A stretch of DNA of 64,000 bases from Chinchilla lanigera (lineage: Eukaryota > Chordata > Mammalia > Rodentia > Chinchillidae), in NCBI RefSeq assembly GCF_000276665.1, contig NW_004955480.1, positions 6,743,055-6,807,054 on the forward strand, written 5' to 3'. Positions 12,015 through 22,673 of the stretch are shown piece after piece (position 1 is the stretch's first letter; each line of letters begins with the position of its first letter). A program made the position numbers and the translations under genes. The notes beneath the pieces are model-generated. The model saw nothing but the letters and a program-made list of their open reading frames with translations. It did not search any database and was not told the DNA's origin.

Positions 12015-12213
12015 AGCCAGGCATAGTGAGGCATGTCATTTAGGCAAGCACTATGGGAGGCTGAGGCAGTTGGATTGCAGCTCAAGACCAGCCTGGGCAA
12101 CTTAGTGACTTAGTAAGACCCTATTTCAAAATAAAAATTTAAAAATGGACTGGGATATAGCTCAGTGTGAAGATTCTGGATTCAATTTCCTGAGTACTGC
12201 AAAACAACAATAG
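12015..12213 (+). mobile_element. B1-ID dimeric SINE
   Basis: The left half is B1 ('agccaggcatagtgaggca', 'gggaggctgaggcagttgga', 'aagaccagcctgggcaac'), followed by an A-rich linker and an ID half ('gactgggatatagctcagtg', 'ttcaatttcctgagtactg') with an A-rich end. Same dimeric family as the copies at 11525, 12925, 39373 and 61445, in the opposite orientation. Confidence 0.85.
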
Positions 12214-12234
12214 AAGTCACAACTCTATATTTTT

Positions 12235-12570
12235 TCTTTTAGTATATGGATCATTTTTATTAATTTTCTTTTTCTTTCCCTTTTTCTATTGGTACATTAT
12301 GGATATACATAGTGATCGTATTCATTGTAGGGAATTTGTACCTGTAAATGATATATCTTCTTTTTTTCCCATTGCCTTCCCCGCCTTCAGCCCCTCTTCC
12401 CCTCGTTATTTACAAAAGCTTTGTTTTCATTCTTCCCTTTGTCCCTTCCTTTCTTCCCTCCTTCCCCTTCCCTTGTTCCCCTGGGATTTACTACTTTACT
12501 GAATCAAATGTGTTTCCTTTGTCTGGCTTCCACAAGCATCTCATGAATGTTTCCTTCTGACCCTCATCCC
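12235..12570 (-). mobile_element. Probable rodent LINE-1 3' UTR fragment
   Basis: 'ctattggtacattatggata' is followed by an AT-rich part and then a long C/T-rich tract with 'ccttccttccctccttcccc'-like wording (about 12360-12490). This order is that of an antisense L1 3' UTR of several non-murid rodents, where the purine-rich tract lies on the element's sense strand. The two pyrimidine-tract open frames are artefacts. Confidence 0.4.
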
Positions 12571-12924
12571 CAGCGAGCACTGAGCCACTTGCTGTCGGGT
12601 GCAGGAGTCCATGGATGCTCAAATAAAGAACGCTGGCAGAATGTTCATGCACTCAGGTTTCTCTCTGAACACTCTTAAAGCTGTGGACTGACAGAGCCTG
12701 GCAGTTGCATGCAGAAGTCCACAGCTGGGGGTCTCAGTAGGTCTGGCTGGCTGAGATCTTCGCTCGGTCACATCACTTGTTAAGTGTCTGTTGTTCTGGG
12801 TCAGCAATAGCGGCTGCTCTATGTCAAGGTGAGTCCCAGGGGGCCACAGCCTTGTTAAATCCCTTCTACTTGAACATGGGAGGGAGCTGTGAACTGCTTC
12901 TTGCCAAGAATATGGTGAAGGTGA
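12571..12924. other. Non-coding stretch, nothing recognised
   Basis: Unique-looking DNA with open frames of 62-71 codons on both strands that conflict with one another. No repeat or exon signature seen. Confidence 0.35.
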
Positions 12925-13143
12925 TGGTTAGGTTTTGTTGTATTTTTGTTGTTGCTTTTCACACCACTGGGGACCCAAGACCTTTACACTGAGCTACATC
13001 CCCAGTCCTTTTAAAACATTTAAATTTTAAGACAGGGACTTGTTAAGATGTTGACTTGCCCATGCTGAGGTGGGACTTGTGATCCTCTTACCTCAGCCTC
13101 CGAGAGTTCTGGGGTTACAGGCATGTACCACCATGCCCACTAG
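12925..13143 (-). mobile_element. B1-ID dimeric SINE
   Basis: Plus-strand order is T/G-rich tail complement, antisense ID half ('actggggacccaagaccttt', 'cactgagctacatccccag') and antisense B1 half ('cctcagcctccgagagttc', 'acaggcatgtaccaccatgc'). Diverged copy with no clear target duplication found. Confidence 0.8.
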
Positions 13144-13490
13144 TTTACAGTATTTTACACTCTTTGTTGGCAGCTTGCAAAAAAGCATTATCCTTACTGG
13201 CCCCAAAGAAATCACGTGTCCAGCCGGAAGAGTTCTGTGAGAGCCAAGTGGCAGGGGACCTCAGATGGCCCTTAGGAGCAGGGGAGCCCCCCCGCTTCCC
13301 GGTCGATAGGAAGGAGACAGGCAGCTCAGCACCCTGGAAATGAATTCTGCCAGCAACCTGAGTGTGCTTGGCGGGTGGAAAGGCAGCCCGGTGGAGCCCG
13401 GATTTCAGCTTTGTGAGGAATCCCTGCTCATCCTGCCTGGCTGCTTGCCCAGGGAAACAGAGATAATAAATGTATAGCTTTTCTTTGCGA
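13144..13490. other. Non-coding stretch, antisense open frame without identity
   Basis: An antisense frame of 146 codons spans 13145-13585, but its left end lies in L1 sequence. It has no recognisable domain and no conserved initiation context. GC content rises locally (13200-13440). I do not call a gene. Confidence 0.35.
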
Positions 13491-13960
13491 CTAAAAATTT
13501 TTAAATTGCAATGAAACACATATACTAGAAACTTTACTGTCTTACCTATTGTAGGTGTATACTTCAGTAACATTAAATATTTCACAGTACTGTGTAGCCA
13601 ATCTCCAGAACATTTTTATTTTCCCAAATTCAAACTCTGTACCCACAAGTCAACTCCCAGTTTTCCCCATAGCCATATTCTGCTTCTCGATTTTGAGCAT
13701 TTGATGACTCCAAGTGCCTTGGAGTCACAGTCTCTGTCTTTTTGTGACTGACTTGTTTCACTTATATGATGCCTTCAAGGTTCATCTGTGTTGCAGTCTG
13801 TGTCAGAACTTGTTTCTTTTTAAAGGCTGAATAACATTCTGTTGTATGCAAACATCACACTTTGTTTATCCATTCATCCACTGATGGAACTTTGATTTGC
13901 TCCTATCTCTGGTCTGTTTTGATCAGTATGTGTTCTTTAAACTTCTAAATTTTTGGCGAT
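13490..13960 (-). mobile_element. Old LINE-1 3' end
   Basis: 'ggctgaataacattctgttg', 'ctttgtttatccattcatcc' and 'actgatggaactttgatttg' are the reverse complement of the well-known old-L1 3' end (mirror of 'ggatgaataaacaaagtgtg'). The upstream part ('cagtactgtgtagccaatct') continues the element. Non-coding remnant. Confidence 0.75.
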
Positions 13961-14094
13961 GTGTCATCCAGCAACAGAAATCTAATACTATAATAATGAT
14001 ACAAAGTGGGCATAAAGAGAATAGGAAATTAAATTGATAAACTATAGAGTATCATTTTATAGTGACACTACATCATCTATATATTTAATGCAAT

Positions 14095-14383
14095 GAAATT
14101 TAACCCTAGCTATCCTGCTTTTATTTTTAAAATTTTTTAAATTTTTTTTTACTTGGTACTGTCTTTGATTGCTTGATCAGTCTTACATTCTTATGTCTGG
14201 TGGACGGAGCAACTTCCCTGAGGATAACAGTATGTAATATAACAACCACTGTAAATTTCTATCATTTTGTTCTGAGGTCATGTATCATTTTTGCTGTTTT
14301 TGTGTCGTTTTGATTTTGTCTTCGTTGTTGTTTTGTCAGTTTTTAAATTTTTAAAATAAAAATTAAAAAGAAATTTAACCCTA
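14095..14383 (+). mobile_element. Unidentified retroposed segment with 14-base target duplication
   Basis: The 14-base repeat GAAATTTAACCCTA occurs at 14095-14108 and 14370-14383. Between them lies a 261-base insert (14109-14369) whose right end is A-rich (TTAAAATAAAAATTAAAAA), consistent with a poly(A) retroposon read on the plus strand. The body is T/G-rich and matches nothing I recognise. It could be an L1 3' end or a processed 3' UTR. Confidence 0.6.
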
Positions 14384-14529
14384 AAGGCTTTATAAAAAAG
14401 TGAAAACAGCATTTAAAAAAATGTGACCAATCCTGCTGGCCACGTTATGTCAGGAGCTTCTGCCCTGGAGTGAGCTGGGCAAGAGCAGTTGTGTGTCTGT
14501 GTCCTCACACGATCACGCACCTCCAGGTG

Positions 14530-15010
14530 AAGGAGCTGCTAGTGTTTCTGGTTGCACTGGGTTTTTCTGCTCCTAACACACTGCTCACATTTAGCAGCTT
14601 AAAAAAGAGCATAATTCTTCACCTCAGCATCTGGGGGTCTGAGTTTCAGGCACAATGGCCCTGGATTCTCTGCTTTAGGGTATCATAGAACTCTTGAAGT
14701 TTTTGGCCAGGTGAGTTTTGCTTTTAGAGGCTCAGCTGGGTGGAATCTGCTTCCCAATTTAATGATACTGATGGTGGCATTTCTTCGAACTCCAGCTTTT
14801 TGCAGGCCATTGGCTAGAGGCTGCTCTCGCCTGGGAACCCACAGTTCCCTGCGGCACAGCCCTAGAAAGGCAGGTCACAGCCCAAGGCTGCTGCTTAAGG
14901 CCAGCAGACCAGCAGGTCTCCAGCACAAGCTGGCCAGCAATATGGATTCTCATGTAACTGACATATCCACACAAGGCACATCCCACCATTGAGCCTCACT
15001 CTATGGGTTA
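14530..15010 (-). mobile_element. Ancient mammalian LTR-like repeat
   Basis: 'cacatttagcagcttaaaaa', 'cttcacctcagcatctgggg' and 'ggctcagctgggtggaatct' follow the pattern of a widespread old repeat ('agtggcttaaaacaac', 'tcacagtttctg', 'cttagctgggtggttctgg') also seen at 23690 and 29620. Strand follows the usual LTR orientation and is uncertain. Open frames inside are not genes. Confidence 0.4.
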
Positions 15011-15334
15011 CAAGTACATGACAGGACCTGCTGACCTCCCTGGTTACCTCTAGGGGAAGTGACACAAGGACATGGCTACCAAGAGATATAGATCAATGTG
15101 GGTTACACAGATTAGGCAGAAATATAGGTATTACATTTGGGTAGGATCTTCAAGCAGTTTGATGCTTTCTTAGAATTACTTATATACAACAATCCCTGTG
15201 GAATCATTAACAAAAAGAAACAACTCCCTTGGTTTTTCTCTAAACTGTCACAATACATTTCTCTCTGGGTGGTGGAGCTCAGGAAGCTATAGTTAAAAAT
15301 AGTCATGGTGACTTGAATGTGTAGCCATGCTTGA

Positions 15335-15475
15335 GCCCTGCAAATCTAGACTACATTGCTCCATTTAGACATGAGACACTCAGGCTTAGTGCAGGTAAAA
15401 TGAGTAACCTAGGGTCACACAGTTCGTCAGAAGCAGATGCAAACCTGTAGCCTAAAGAACCTAATTTCACTTTGT
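15335..15475 (-). mobile_element. MIR-like fragment
   Basis: 'acatgagacactcaggctta' followed by 'cctagggtcacacagttcgt' and 'cagaagcagatgcaaacctg' resembles the antisense MIR tail blocks. Confidence 0.5.
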
Positions 15476-15990
15476 ACTTTTTCTATTATATTTCCTTCTA
15501 AATTTTGAATTTATGGACTAAGTTTTGCCTCTTCACAAGCTGTGGGGGGAAATTTGACTAGCAAATGACTTACTTTCTGTAGTACACTAGAGCTGGCTCA
15601 TCTCGGCCCATGAGGGCTGATTGGGAATAGCCCTTCTGAACTGCTCATTTCAGTGACTTTACATTAGGGACTCAAAACTGGTCATGTTGGAAATATTTAT
15701 ACCACAAAAACTGGCAAATGCTATATATTAGATGATGTACTTTCACACTCCTGGAGAATTGGAAAACCTCTATGAGTACACCATTATTTTAATTTGAAAA
15801 ACATGGAAAGTTTTTATAATAAATATTATAAAATTGTGTTAACTCTGCCAAAACGTAAATTATCAATGTGAACAATAATGCCAACTGTGATATTTGTGTC
15901 TTTCTTCTTATTTTGCCTCAGTAGTAATGCTTAGTGAATGTTTGGTAGATGACTAGACAAACTTTCTGAGAGATCAATTTCCATTTTGTA
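15476..15990. other. AT-rich non-coding stretch
   Basis: AT-rich sequence without gene-like open frames or recognised repeats. Confidence 0.4.
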
Positions 15991-16440
15991 TTAGTTAGCC
16001 TTCCCATTGCTGGGACAATACCCAGCACCCACAATTTATTTATTTATTTTTTCTTCTGGTACCAGGAGTCGAATCTTGTGCTTCTGGGCAGTGCTTTGCT
16101 GCTGAGCTAAATCCCCAGCTCCCCTGTACCCACAATTTAAAGGAAGTTTATTTTGGCGCATAGATTCAGGGGATTCAGTCCATGGTGGGCTGGCTCCAGG
16201 CATAAACATTGCAGTGGAAGGATGTAGTGGAGCAAAGTTGCTTAGTTCATGGCAGCAGAACAGCTGAGCAGGAGAATGGTACCAGAGAGGAAGAAGCCAG
16301 GGACCAGATATAGATCCCAAGGTCACAGCTCCATGGCCCACCCGGATACACCTGGAAGTACTTCACTAATCTCCTTGGTGGCTCCCAGGCCAATCAAGTT
16401 GACACAGTCAAGCTTAACTGTAACACACCTTGTCTTCAGT
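15991..16440 (-). mobile_element. LTR interrupted by an ID SINE
   Basis: Plus-strand words 'gtattagttagccttcccat', 'agtttattttggcgcata', 'cagtccatggtgggctggct' and 'caagttgacacagtcaagc' are the reverse complement of a rodent MaLR/ERVL-like LTR of the type that starts with a 'gtgtcaacttgattgg' segment (compare the forward copy at 38395). An ID element at 16039-16127 interrupts it. No retroviral gene is present. Confidence 0.65.
16027..16139 (-). mobile_element. ID SINE inside the LTR, with 12-base target duplication
   Basis: ACCCACAATTTA occurs at 16027-16038 and 16128-16139. The 89-base insert begins on the plus strand with an AT-rich tail complement (TTTATTTATTTTTT), then antisense ID sequence ending 'gagctaaatccccagct'. 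The exact duplication dates the insertion after the LTR. Confidence 0.93.
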
Positions 16441-17060
16441 TTGAGTGGCCTGGTTCATTCTTCAGTTTGTGGAATTTTCCACAAAGCAGAACTCACTTGC
16501 TTCCCATTTTCCTTACATTTCAGCCAAAATTTCTTGCCCCAGGGTCCCTATTGCTGCTGGCTCTGACATTGATTAAGTTCTAGGTGCATCTCCACATACT
16601 GGATTCCTGAAACAGAGGCACGAGGGATCTTTTACCTGCTCTTCTGGGCAGAGTTTTGGGGATGTCTGGAGGAAGAAACAAGGATGTTGTTTTCGTAACA
16701 TAAAGCCTTCTGTCGGGTTCACAGAGTAAAAATTTCCACCTACTTTTGCCCTGAGGGGACCTTGAGGAAGTGTTTCAGTCAGTTCTGTTTCACGCCTGTG
16801 AAGGGTCACGTTAAGCTTTGATTTCATGAGGATCTTAGAGACCAGAGGCCCCAGGATACAGTGGAAGGCCAGCCCATCCCTGAAAACAGATCTGAAGATA
16901 TCCCTTTTGATGGCAGGTGCTTTGCTCATTCTGTGTCTCCCCAGTGTTTTTGACCACGAATTGTGAACTGCAAACTTGGTAGATAGATCTTTCTCCTTCC
17001 CCTGCCTACTTATTGATCTCCTGCTGCTGAGCTCTTCTCTCTCGTCTTTGAGGGAAGTCA
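16441..17060. other. Non-coding stretch with an unidentified antisense frame
   Basis: The antisense frame 16573-16929 has 118 codons starting with methionine. It shows no domain, signal peptide or repeat that I recognise, and no flanking poly(A) or splice sites were seen. It may be chance or a decayed pseudogene. Confidence 0.3.
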
Positions 17061-17069
17061 GTATGAAGA

Positions 17070-17325
17070 AAGTGGCTGCACAGCTTAACTGAAAAAGCCA
17101 GGGTTTGATGTCAGACAGACCTGTGTGGCTCTGCTCATGAGCTGTGTGACCCTAAGGCCAAATGCTCTCTGAGCATCAGTCCTATAAAACAGAGCCAATA
17201 ATACCTGTTCTTCAGGGTTGTTTTTGTTGAGAGCATGAAGTGAAAATTACAGTAGAAGGATAAACCAAGTGCCTGGCCTCCAGCAGGGACTCAGGGAATG
17301 CTGGTTCCCTCTAGCGGATATTCCT
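17070..17325 (+). mobile_element. MIR SINE, long copy
   Basis: The MIR blocks appear in order: 'gtttgatgtcagacagacct', 'ctgctcatgagctgtgtgac', 'gagcatcagtcctataaaac', 'aataatacctgttcttcagg', 'gttgagagcatgaagtgaaa' and 'aagtgcctggcctccagcag'. Nearly full-length by word order. Confidence 0.8.
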
Positions 17326-17340
17326 GCTAATAACAATAGT

Positions 17341-17470
17341 AAATATTCATAGAATATTTCAATACTTACGAATGCTCACTGGATCCAGCATTTTACATGC
17401 ATTTGTTTCATGTTATTTTCACAACAATTCTCTACAGTTTAGGGGATCAAATTTAATCTCAGTAAGGTTT
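17341..17470 (-). mobile_element. MIR-like fragment
   Basis: 'ccagcattttacatgcattt' followed by 'atgttattttcacaacaatt' resembles the antisense MIR 5' portion ('tttacatgcattatctca', 'cctcacaacaac'). Confidence 0.45.
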
Positions 17471-17540
17471 TCTTGGTAACTTTCTCTAAGGTTTTCCCAC
17501 ATACCCATCACGATATCCCAGGGCCATAGTATATTTCCTT

Positions 17541-17661
17541 TGTAGCATTTGCTGTTTTTTTTTTTTTCTCCGGTACCGGGAACTGAACTCACGACCTTGC
17601 GCTTGCCAGGCAGGCGCTTTGCGGCTGAGCTAAATCCCCAGCCCCTGTAGCATTTGCTGTT
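17541..17661 (-). mobile_element. ID SINE with 16-base target duplication
   Basis: TGTAGCATTTGCTGTT is present at 17541-17556 and 17646-17661. The insert starts with a T run (tail complement), then 'cggtaccgggaactgaac', 'cgaccttgcgcttgccaggc' and 'gctgagctaaatccccagcc', the antisense ID head. The short clean duplication and low divergence mark it as a young copy. Confidence 0.96.
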
Positions 17662-18355
17662 AGTTGGAATTATATTATTAATCTCTTACATATTTATTGC
17701 CTATTTCTATCCATTAAAATGCAAACTCAAGTGAGGGAAGAAATGATTTTGATTTCAGATGTAACTCTCATGCTAAAAACAATGCCTATTCTGTAACAGA
17801 TAAATATTTTTTAAATGAGTGAAGTAGGTAATATTACTGTCTCCATTTTGTCCCATGAGGGATCACAGATTTCTATATATTAAGTGAGTAGTTATGAAGC
17901 TAGGAAGAGGTGGAAAAAAGCTGGACTGGAATTTGGGTTGCAGTCAAATCCACAGTTTTGGACTCCAGAATCCATGTAGTTATTACAGTCTTTCACAGGC
18001 TTACATTCTGAGGGTGAGGTTTTTATAGAAAGCCAATGTTTTTCTCAAAATTTATTAGAAGTTACATTCTAGACTCAATATTGTGTTGAAGGATATGAAG
18101 AAATGAAGCTTAGAAAAGAATCTTTGCTTTGAAGGGTCTTACATCATAAAATGAAACAGAGTAACACGAGAATATTCTCTGTTAAATGCTCAAAAGTTGA
18201 AGAACTTGTGGCTATATTTCATCAGCAATGGGGAAATGGTAAGCACAAAAGTTAGAGTTTTTTTTGTTTTCAAGTCTTCTTCAATTAATTTGCTTATTTA
18301 ATACAACAAGCATACCTGCTAAGTACCAGGTATCAGAATTGTTATGCACTTGGAA
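17662..18355. other. Non-coding stretch with weak LINE-2 wording
   Basis: Around 18060-18350 words such as 'aagggtcttacatcataaaa' and 'acctgctaagtaccaggtat' resemble decayed antisense LINE-2. No coding frame above 60 codons except a 60-codon one at 18264. Confidence 0.3.
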
Positions 18356-18359
18356 GATA

Positions 18360-18669
18360 CATTCATCCCTCAAACCCCACAAAGAATTGCTTCCAGGACC
18401 CCATGAATGCCAAAATTCATGGATGCTCAGGAATCATACAAAATAGAGTATTTACGTATACCCTACTCCCACCTTCCATTATACTTTGAATAATCTTTAA
18501 GTTATCATAGCTGATGTGGTGTGGATAGTTGCACTATACTGTCCAGAGAAAAATGACAAGAAAAAAAGTCTTATCATGTTCAATGGTGATGAAATTCTTT
18601 TCCTGTTTTTGATCTGTGGTTGCTTCAATCCTTAGACGTAGAATGTGTGGCTACAGAGGCCTGACTATT
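18360..18669 (+). mobile_element. MER2-type Tigger DNA transposon
   Basis: It opens with 'cattcatccctcaaacccc', contains 'ttccaggaccccatgaatgc', 'tcatggatgctcaggaatc', 'agagtatttacgtatacc' and 'atgacaagaaaaaaagtct', and ends 'acagaggcctgactattc'. These are the MER2 blocks in order. It is non-autonomous and encodes no transposase. Two more copies in the same orientation are at 51149 and 62509. Confidence 0.8.
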
Positions 18670-18975
18670 CATGGCCCTTCACATTCAAGGGCCTCGAGGG
18701 TCACAAGGAAATCAGAATATACTAGGTAAGATCACAAAGAATTTGTAAGGCGTCAGGCACACCAAAGGGACAGTGAAGAAAAGAGGTTGGCCAGCAGCCA
18801 GGGACCAGCTAACTGAGTGCCGTTTCTACTACCTTAAAAAGTTTTGGCTTTGTTCTCCAGGCTGGTGGTTAAGAGAGGATGATTTTGCTGACTTCCTAAG
18901 GGGCATTTGGCAATCCCTGGAAACATGGTTTTCTCTTTTTAACGTAGCTTTTACTAGTGCCTACTAATTTTACAA
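18670..18975. other. Non-coding stretch, nothing recognised
   Basis: Contains a 64-codon open frame (18773-18967) with no recognisable domain. No repeat assigned. Confidence 0.35.
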
Positions 18976-18979
18976 AATG

Positions 18980-19110
18980 TTGGGTTTCAGTGTGGTGTTG
19001 TCCTACATGCATATAACGTATTTTGATCATATGTGTTCTCCTTATTACCCTTCCTTACAACTCCCTTTGTGTTTTTCCTGTTGTCTAATAATACTAGAAA
19101 TATTTTTGAC
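18980..19110 (-). mobile_element. Possible rodent LINE-1 3' UTR fragment
   Basis: 'cctacatgcatataacgtat', 'ttgatcatatgtgttctcct' and the following C/T-rich part resemble the antisense L1 3' UTR seen at 12235. Short and uncertain. Confidence 0.3.
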
Positions 19111-19589
19111 TGTCACAACGCAGAGGCTGCTACAAGCAGCCAGTGGGTGGAAGCCAGTGGGTGAATGTCTTACAGTTCAAGGACAGCCATTCACAGCAAG
19201 GAATTCTCGGTTTCCAGCGTAAATAGTGCTGAGGCTGTGAGATTCTGCTCTCAGAAGGGAAGGTGGGCTATTGCCAGTCTGTAAGTGAGTAAGGGCATGG
19301 CCATGTTCCTGTGTTAGACAGTCAGTTGTGCGTGGTGGGCAGATTCAAGGAGGTTGGGGCTTGAGGCAGGAGGACAGACTTCTGCAGCAGCACAGAATGA
19401 GGACCTGGGAGTATCAGGGCTACGGACTTTGCAGTGTGTGCTGGAGGAGAACAGCTCAGTTTGATGACTTACTGGTGATTAGGTGTGAGCAGGAAAGGTG
19501 AGGGAGTGATCATTTTCTGCCTTGTGTGATGGAGCCTCTGGCACAGTCATTACCTGAAGTCAACCCAAGAGAATAGTTCTTGGAAGAAA

Positions 19590-20130
19590 GAAATGAGATT
19601 CATTTAAACAAGTTGGTTTGAGCTCTCTATGGGTCACCCAGGCAGAGATGCCCAGCAGGCATCAGAACTACAAATCTGGAGCTGGGAGAAATATGATTTT
19701 GCTGTCATCAATTTAGAATACTAGATACAGTAGTAGAAGTTAGTGCATCTAGGGAGAACATATAGGATGAAAACAGGAGTGGGTTTGTGCAGAAGAAAAA
19801 GGAAGGGAGAGGGAGAGCAGCTGTTGAGAGACTAAAGAGCAATGTCCTGCGAACTAAGGGCTAGGATGAGGGGTGTCAGGGAAGCCAAGGAAAGAGGGCT
19901 GCGTAAAGAAAGGAATATTCATTTGAGTCCAGTGTTGCTGCTAAGGCCTTAAAAATATCCATTGAATTTGACAATTCACAAGCATGGGGGACCCTGAGGA
20001 AGGCATTTCAGTGGTTTGATGGTGGCTGAAACCAAATTTCAGTGCGTTGAGGAGTGAATGGAAATGGAAAAAGTGCAGATATGAGAGTGTAACCTACCCT
20101 TTCTAGAAGCTTGACTGAGAAGAGAGGGGG
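19590..20130 (-). mobile_element. LINE-2-like fragment
   Basis: 'caggcagagatgcccagcag', 'atctggagctgggagaaata', 'gctgtcatcaatttagaata' and later 'ccattgaatttgacaattca' and 'gtggtttgatggtggctgaa' appear in the same order as an old, common mammalian LINE (LINE-2-like in the antisense sense). The element name is from memory. Confidence 0.45.
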
Positions 20131-20605
20131 AGAGAGAAGAGAAGTGAGTTTAAAGGGTGTTGCAGATAACTTGTATCAATTTGATCATGCTCAGCTTTTG
20201 GTTAATAATAGCAGTCAACAAAATGTCAGGCTATGTGATGGTAACAACTATTCTTCTATAATCTTGTTGTCAGTTTATAATGAAAACAGGTCTCTGGCCA
20301 ACTTCTAACTTATGTGCAAATATTTATTTCCTAAGCACATATTATCCTGCAGGCAAGAAACCATTCAAATGTTCTGAAAGCATGAAGAACACCCAAATTT
20401 AAGACTGTTTTGGTGATTTGGTCTTCAAGTTGATGCTAGATCCATGTGAGGCTGACCTGACAGTACTCCAGACGTACAATTCTACTGTTACCTAGTTATT
20501 ATCAGGCAACAAGAAATCCTTTGGTGAGGTGGCTGGACATTGTTAGCATTCAGATTTCATGCAGAATTTCTAAAATTAGAAGAGGTTTTAGAGTCTTACA
20601 TTCTC
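20131..20605. other. Non-coding stretch, nothing recognised
   Basis: Unique-looking DNA with one 65-codon open frame and no recognised repeat. Confidence 0.35.
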
Positions 20606-20619
20606 TTCCAATATGGCCA

Positions 20620-21055
20620 GTGTACCAGGTTGGACAGTGTCCCTCCCTCCTCCACCCCCAAATTCATGTCTACCCAGAACCTCAGAATGTGCCTTTAATT
20701 GCAAATAGAGTCTTTGTAGATGTAATTAGGTAAGATAGAGGTTAGGTGTATAAGGGTGAGCGATATACTTAAAGATTAGTGAACTTATAAGAAGGCCACT
20801 AGAAGATAGTGAGATACAAGGGAGAAGCCAGGGGGAGGTGGAGAAAGAGACTGCAGTGATGTAACTGCAGGACAAAGAACACCAAGGAACACCAGCGTCT
20901 AGGAGGAAGCAAGGGTGATTTATTCTCTAGAGCCTTTAGAGGGAGCATGGCTCTGCTGAAGCCCTGATTTCAGGCTTCTAGCCTCTAGAACTCTGTTATA
21001 AGATACCCAGCTCTTGGTAGTTTGCAGTGGTGGCTATAGAAAGAGAACATAGTTG
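20620..21055 (+). mobile_element. Ancient mammalian LTR
   Basis: Order of words: 'aattcatgtctacccagaac', 'ctcagaatgtgcctttaatt', 'agagtctttgtagatgtaat', 'gaacttataagaaggccact', 'cagtgatgtaactgcaggac', 'agagggagcatggctctgct', 'tagcctctagaactctgtta'. This is the diagnostic series of a widespread old LTR. A second copy in the same orientation is at 60065. Confidence 0.65.
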
Positions 21056-21284
21056 AGATTGTTTCTACAGTAGGTAAGCTAAGTCGCATATCCTCTTGAA
21101 TACTCTAAATATAACCATCATAGTCCACTTCTAATATCCATGGTGCTAGATAATGAATCATTAATTTTGCCAAATAAAGCTCATTTCTGGCCATAATCAT
21201 GTTAATTATCAAAGCTTCTTTGATGTTAACCGAGTGTTGTCAAAATTCCTAGGTCAGTACTTAAACCCTAAGGAAATGATATTA

Positions 21285-21620
21285 AGAGACGGGGTCTTTA
21301 GGTGATTAGCTCATGAGGGTACAAGTACCTGGGTTCAATTCCCAGTACTGTATAAACTAACACTAAAGCAAGAGGTTGAAGGGAGCTAGTTAGACTTTCC
21401 TTTTTCCTGCTCACCATGTGAGGACACCATGTGAGTGTTTGTCCCTTCCTTTTACCTTGAGAACACAGCAACAAGGAGTCTCTTGGAAAAAGACAGCAGC
21501 CCTCAAGATACACTGAATGTGTTGCCATTTTGATCTTGGACTTCTCACTTCCAGGATTGTGGGAAATGAGCTTCTGCTGTTATAAATTGCCTAGTCCTAG
21601 GAATTTAATTATGGCAGTGT
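21285..21620 (+). mobile_element. LTR fragment, MaLR-like
   Basis: 'ctttaggtgattagctcatg', 'ctcaccatgtgaggacacca', 'tttgatcttggacttctcac', 'ttccaggattgtgggaaatg' and 'gctgttataaattgcctag' follow the 3' half of mammalian LTRs. A segment at about 21320-21350 ('tgggttcaattcccagtact') looks tRNA/ID-like but lacks the ID head. Confidence 0.55.
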
Positions 21621-22149
21621 GTGAACATGGAGACAGAAGTATCAGAGGCACAGTACAGGTAGAATCCTCCGCAGCAGAGTGAGCTCCCTGTTAGAATGGC
21701 CCCGGAGTGCATCTGATCAGAGCACATGCCTGTGTTTTAAAGCACGGACGCCGTTGGCAAGGGAGATATGTATTCTGAGATCGGGGAAAGTTCAAGGAAG
21801 GGAAGCTTTGGGAGACACAGAAGAAAGAGGTAGCAGTAATCGTAACTGATAACTCATTGCCAGATCTTTAATCAGTAGAGCCACCTGCACCTTTATGTGA
21901 ATATTTCTTATTTTATTACGTTTTTCTGGAAAATTGTCTTCCTCTTTCTTTTTCAACAGAGCTATGAGTTTTTAAAAAATTGTAGCCACAGTTCATATAA
22001 TATGAGATTGCCAGCTTGGTGTGGTTTGCCTGGATCTTTCTTGGTTTTGGCAGTAAAGAGAGCTGCATTCTGGAAAGCTCCTCACACACCAGTCCTTGGG
22101 AAGCCAGGACAGTTGCTCACTCTCTGTATATTTGCTTGAACAAACTTCC

Positions 22150-22275
22150 TGCACCCTTTGTCTTGTCTACCTTCTGTGTCTCCTTTGATCTTGGATTTCT
22201 TAGCTTCTAGAACTGTGAGAAATAACATCTGATTGTTTGTAAATTACCCAGTTCAAGCTAATTCATCATAACAAT
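22150..22275 (+). mobile_element. LTR 3' end fragment
   Basis: 'cctttgatcttggatttct', 'tagcttctagaactgtgaga', 'aataacatctgattgtttg' and 'taaattacccagttcaagc' are a typical mammalian LTR 3' end. Confidence 0.55.
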
Positions 22276-22673
22276 AATCAGTAAGGTCTTTTACTTGCTG
22301 TGTCCTGAGCGAGGCAGTTCTTTTGTGCTGGGCCTAGGGAAGCAGAGGAGATAGGGAGGGTACCACTTAAGGGTGCTGGTAACTGGGCAGCCCTGGTTTT
22401 TCCCTGAAGGTTGCTGCCACAGTTGGTGGTGCCTGGGAGTAACTGCTCAGTGTTGGGAAAAGTTGTCAAGCTCTACAGGGATGGGCCATTGGTTGTCTTC
22501 ATCAATTTGCTGCATTGCTTAAATTTGGCTCTAAGTTATAGGAAACTGATTAGAAATTCTTACAATATACAATGTAGATTGATATGTAAACATACATGTA
22601 TGGATGGAATGTAAGTAGCTTTGAATTGTAGGGTTTTGTTCATTTGTGGGTTGTGTATTTTCTTTATTTGTAG

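Noticed and set aside
16249..16566. 105-codon plus frame
   Set aside because: It falls mostly in the antisense LTR and is not a gene.
16573..16929. 118-codon antisense frame as a possible small gene or pseudogene
   Set aside because: No recognisable domain, no splice or poly(A) context, no repeat of codon bias; kept only as an unidentified frame.
21300..21350. tRNA-like words inside an LTR fragment
   Set aside because: Only a B-box-like part is present; there is no acceptor stem, no CCA-side pairing and no ID head, so neither a tRNA gene nor a full SINE.
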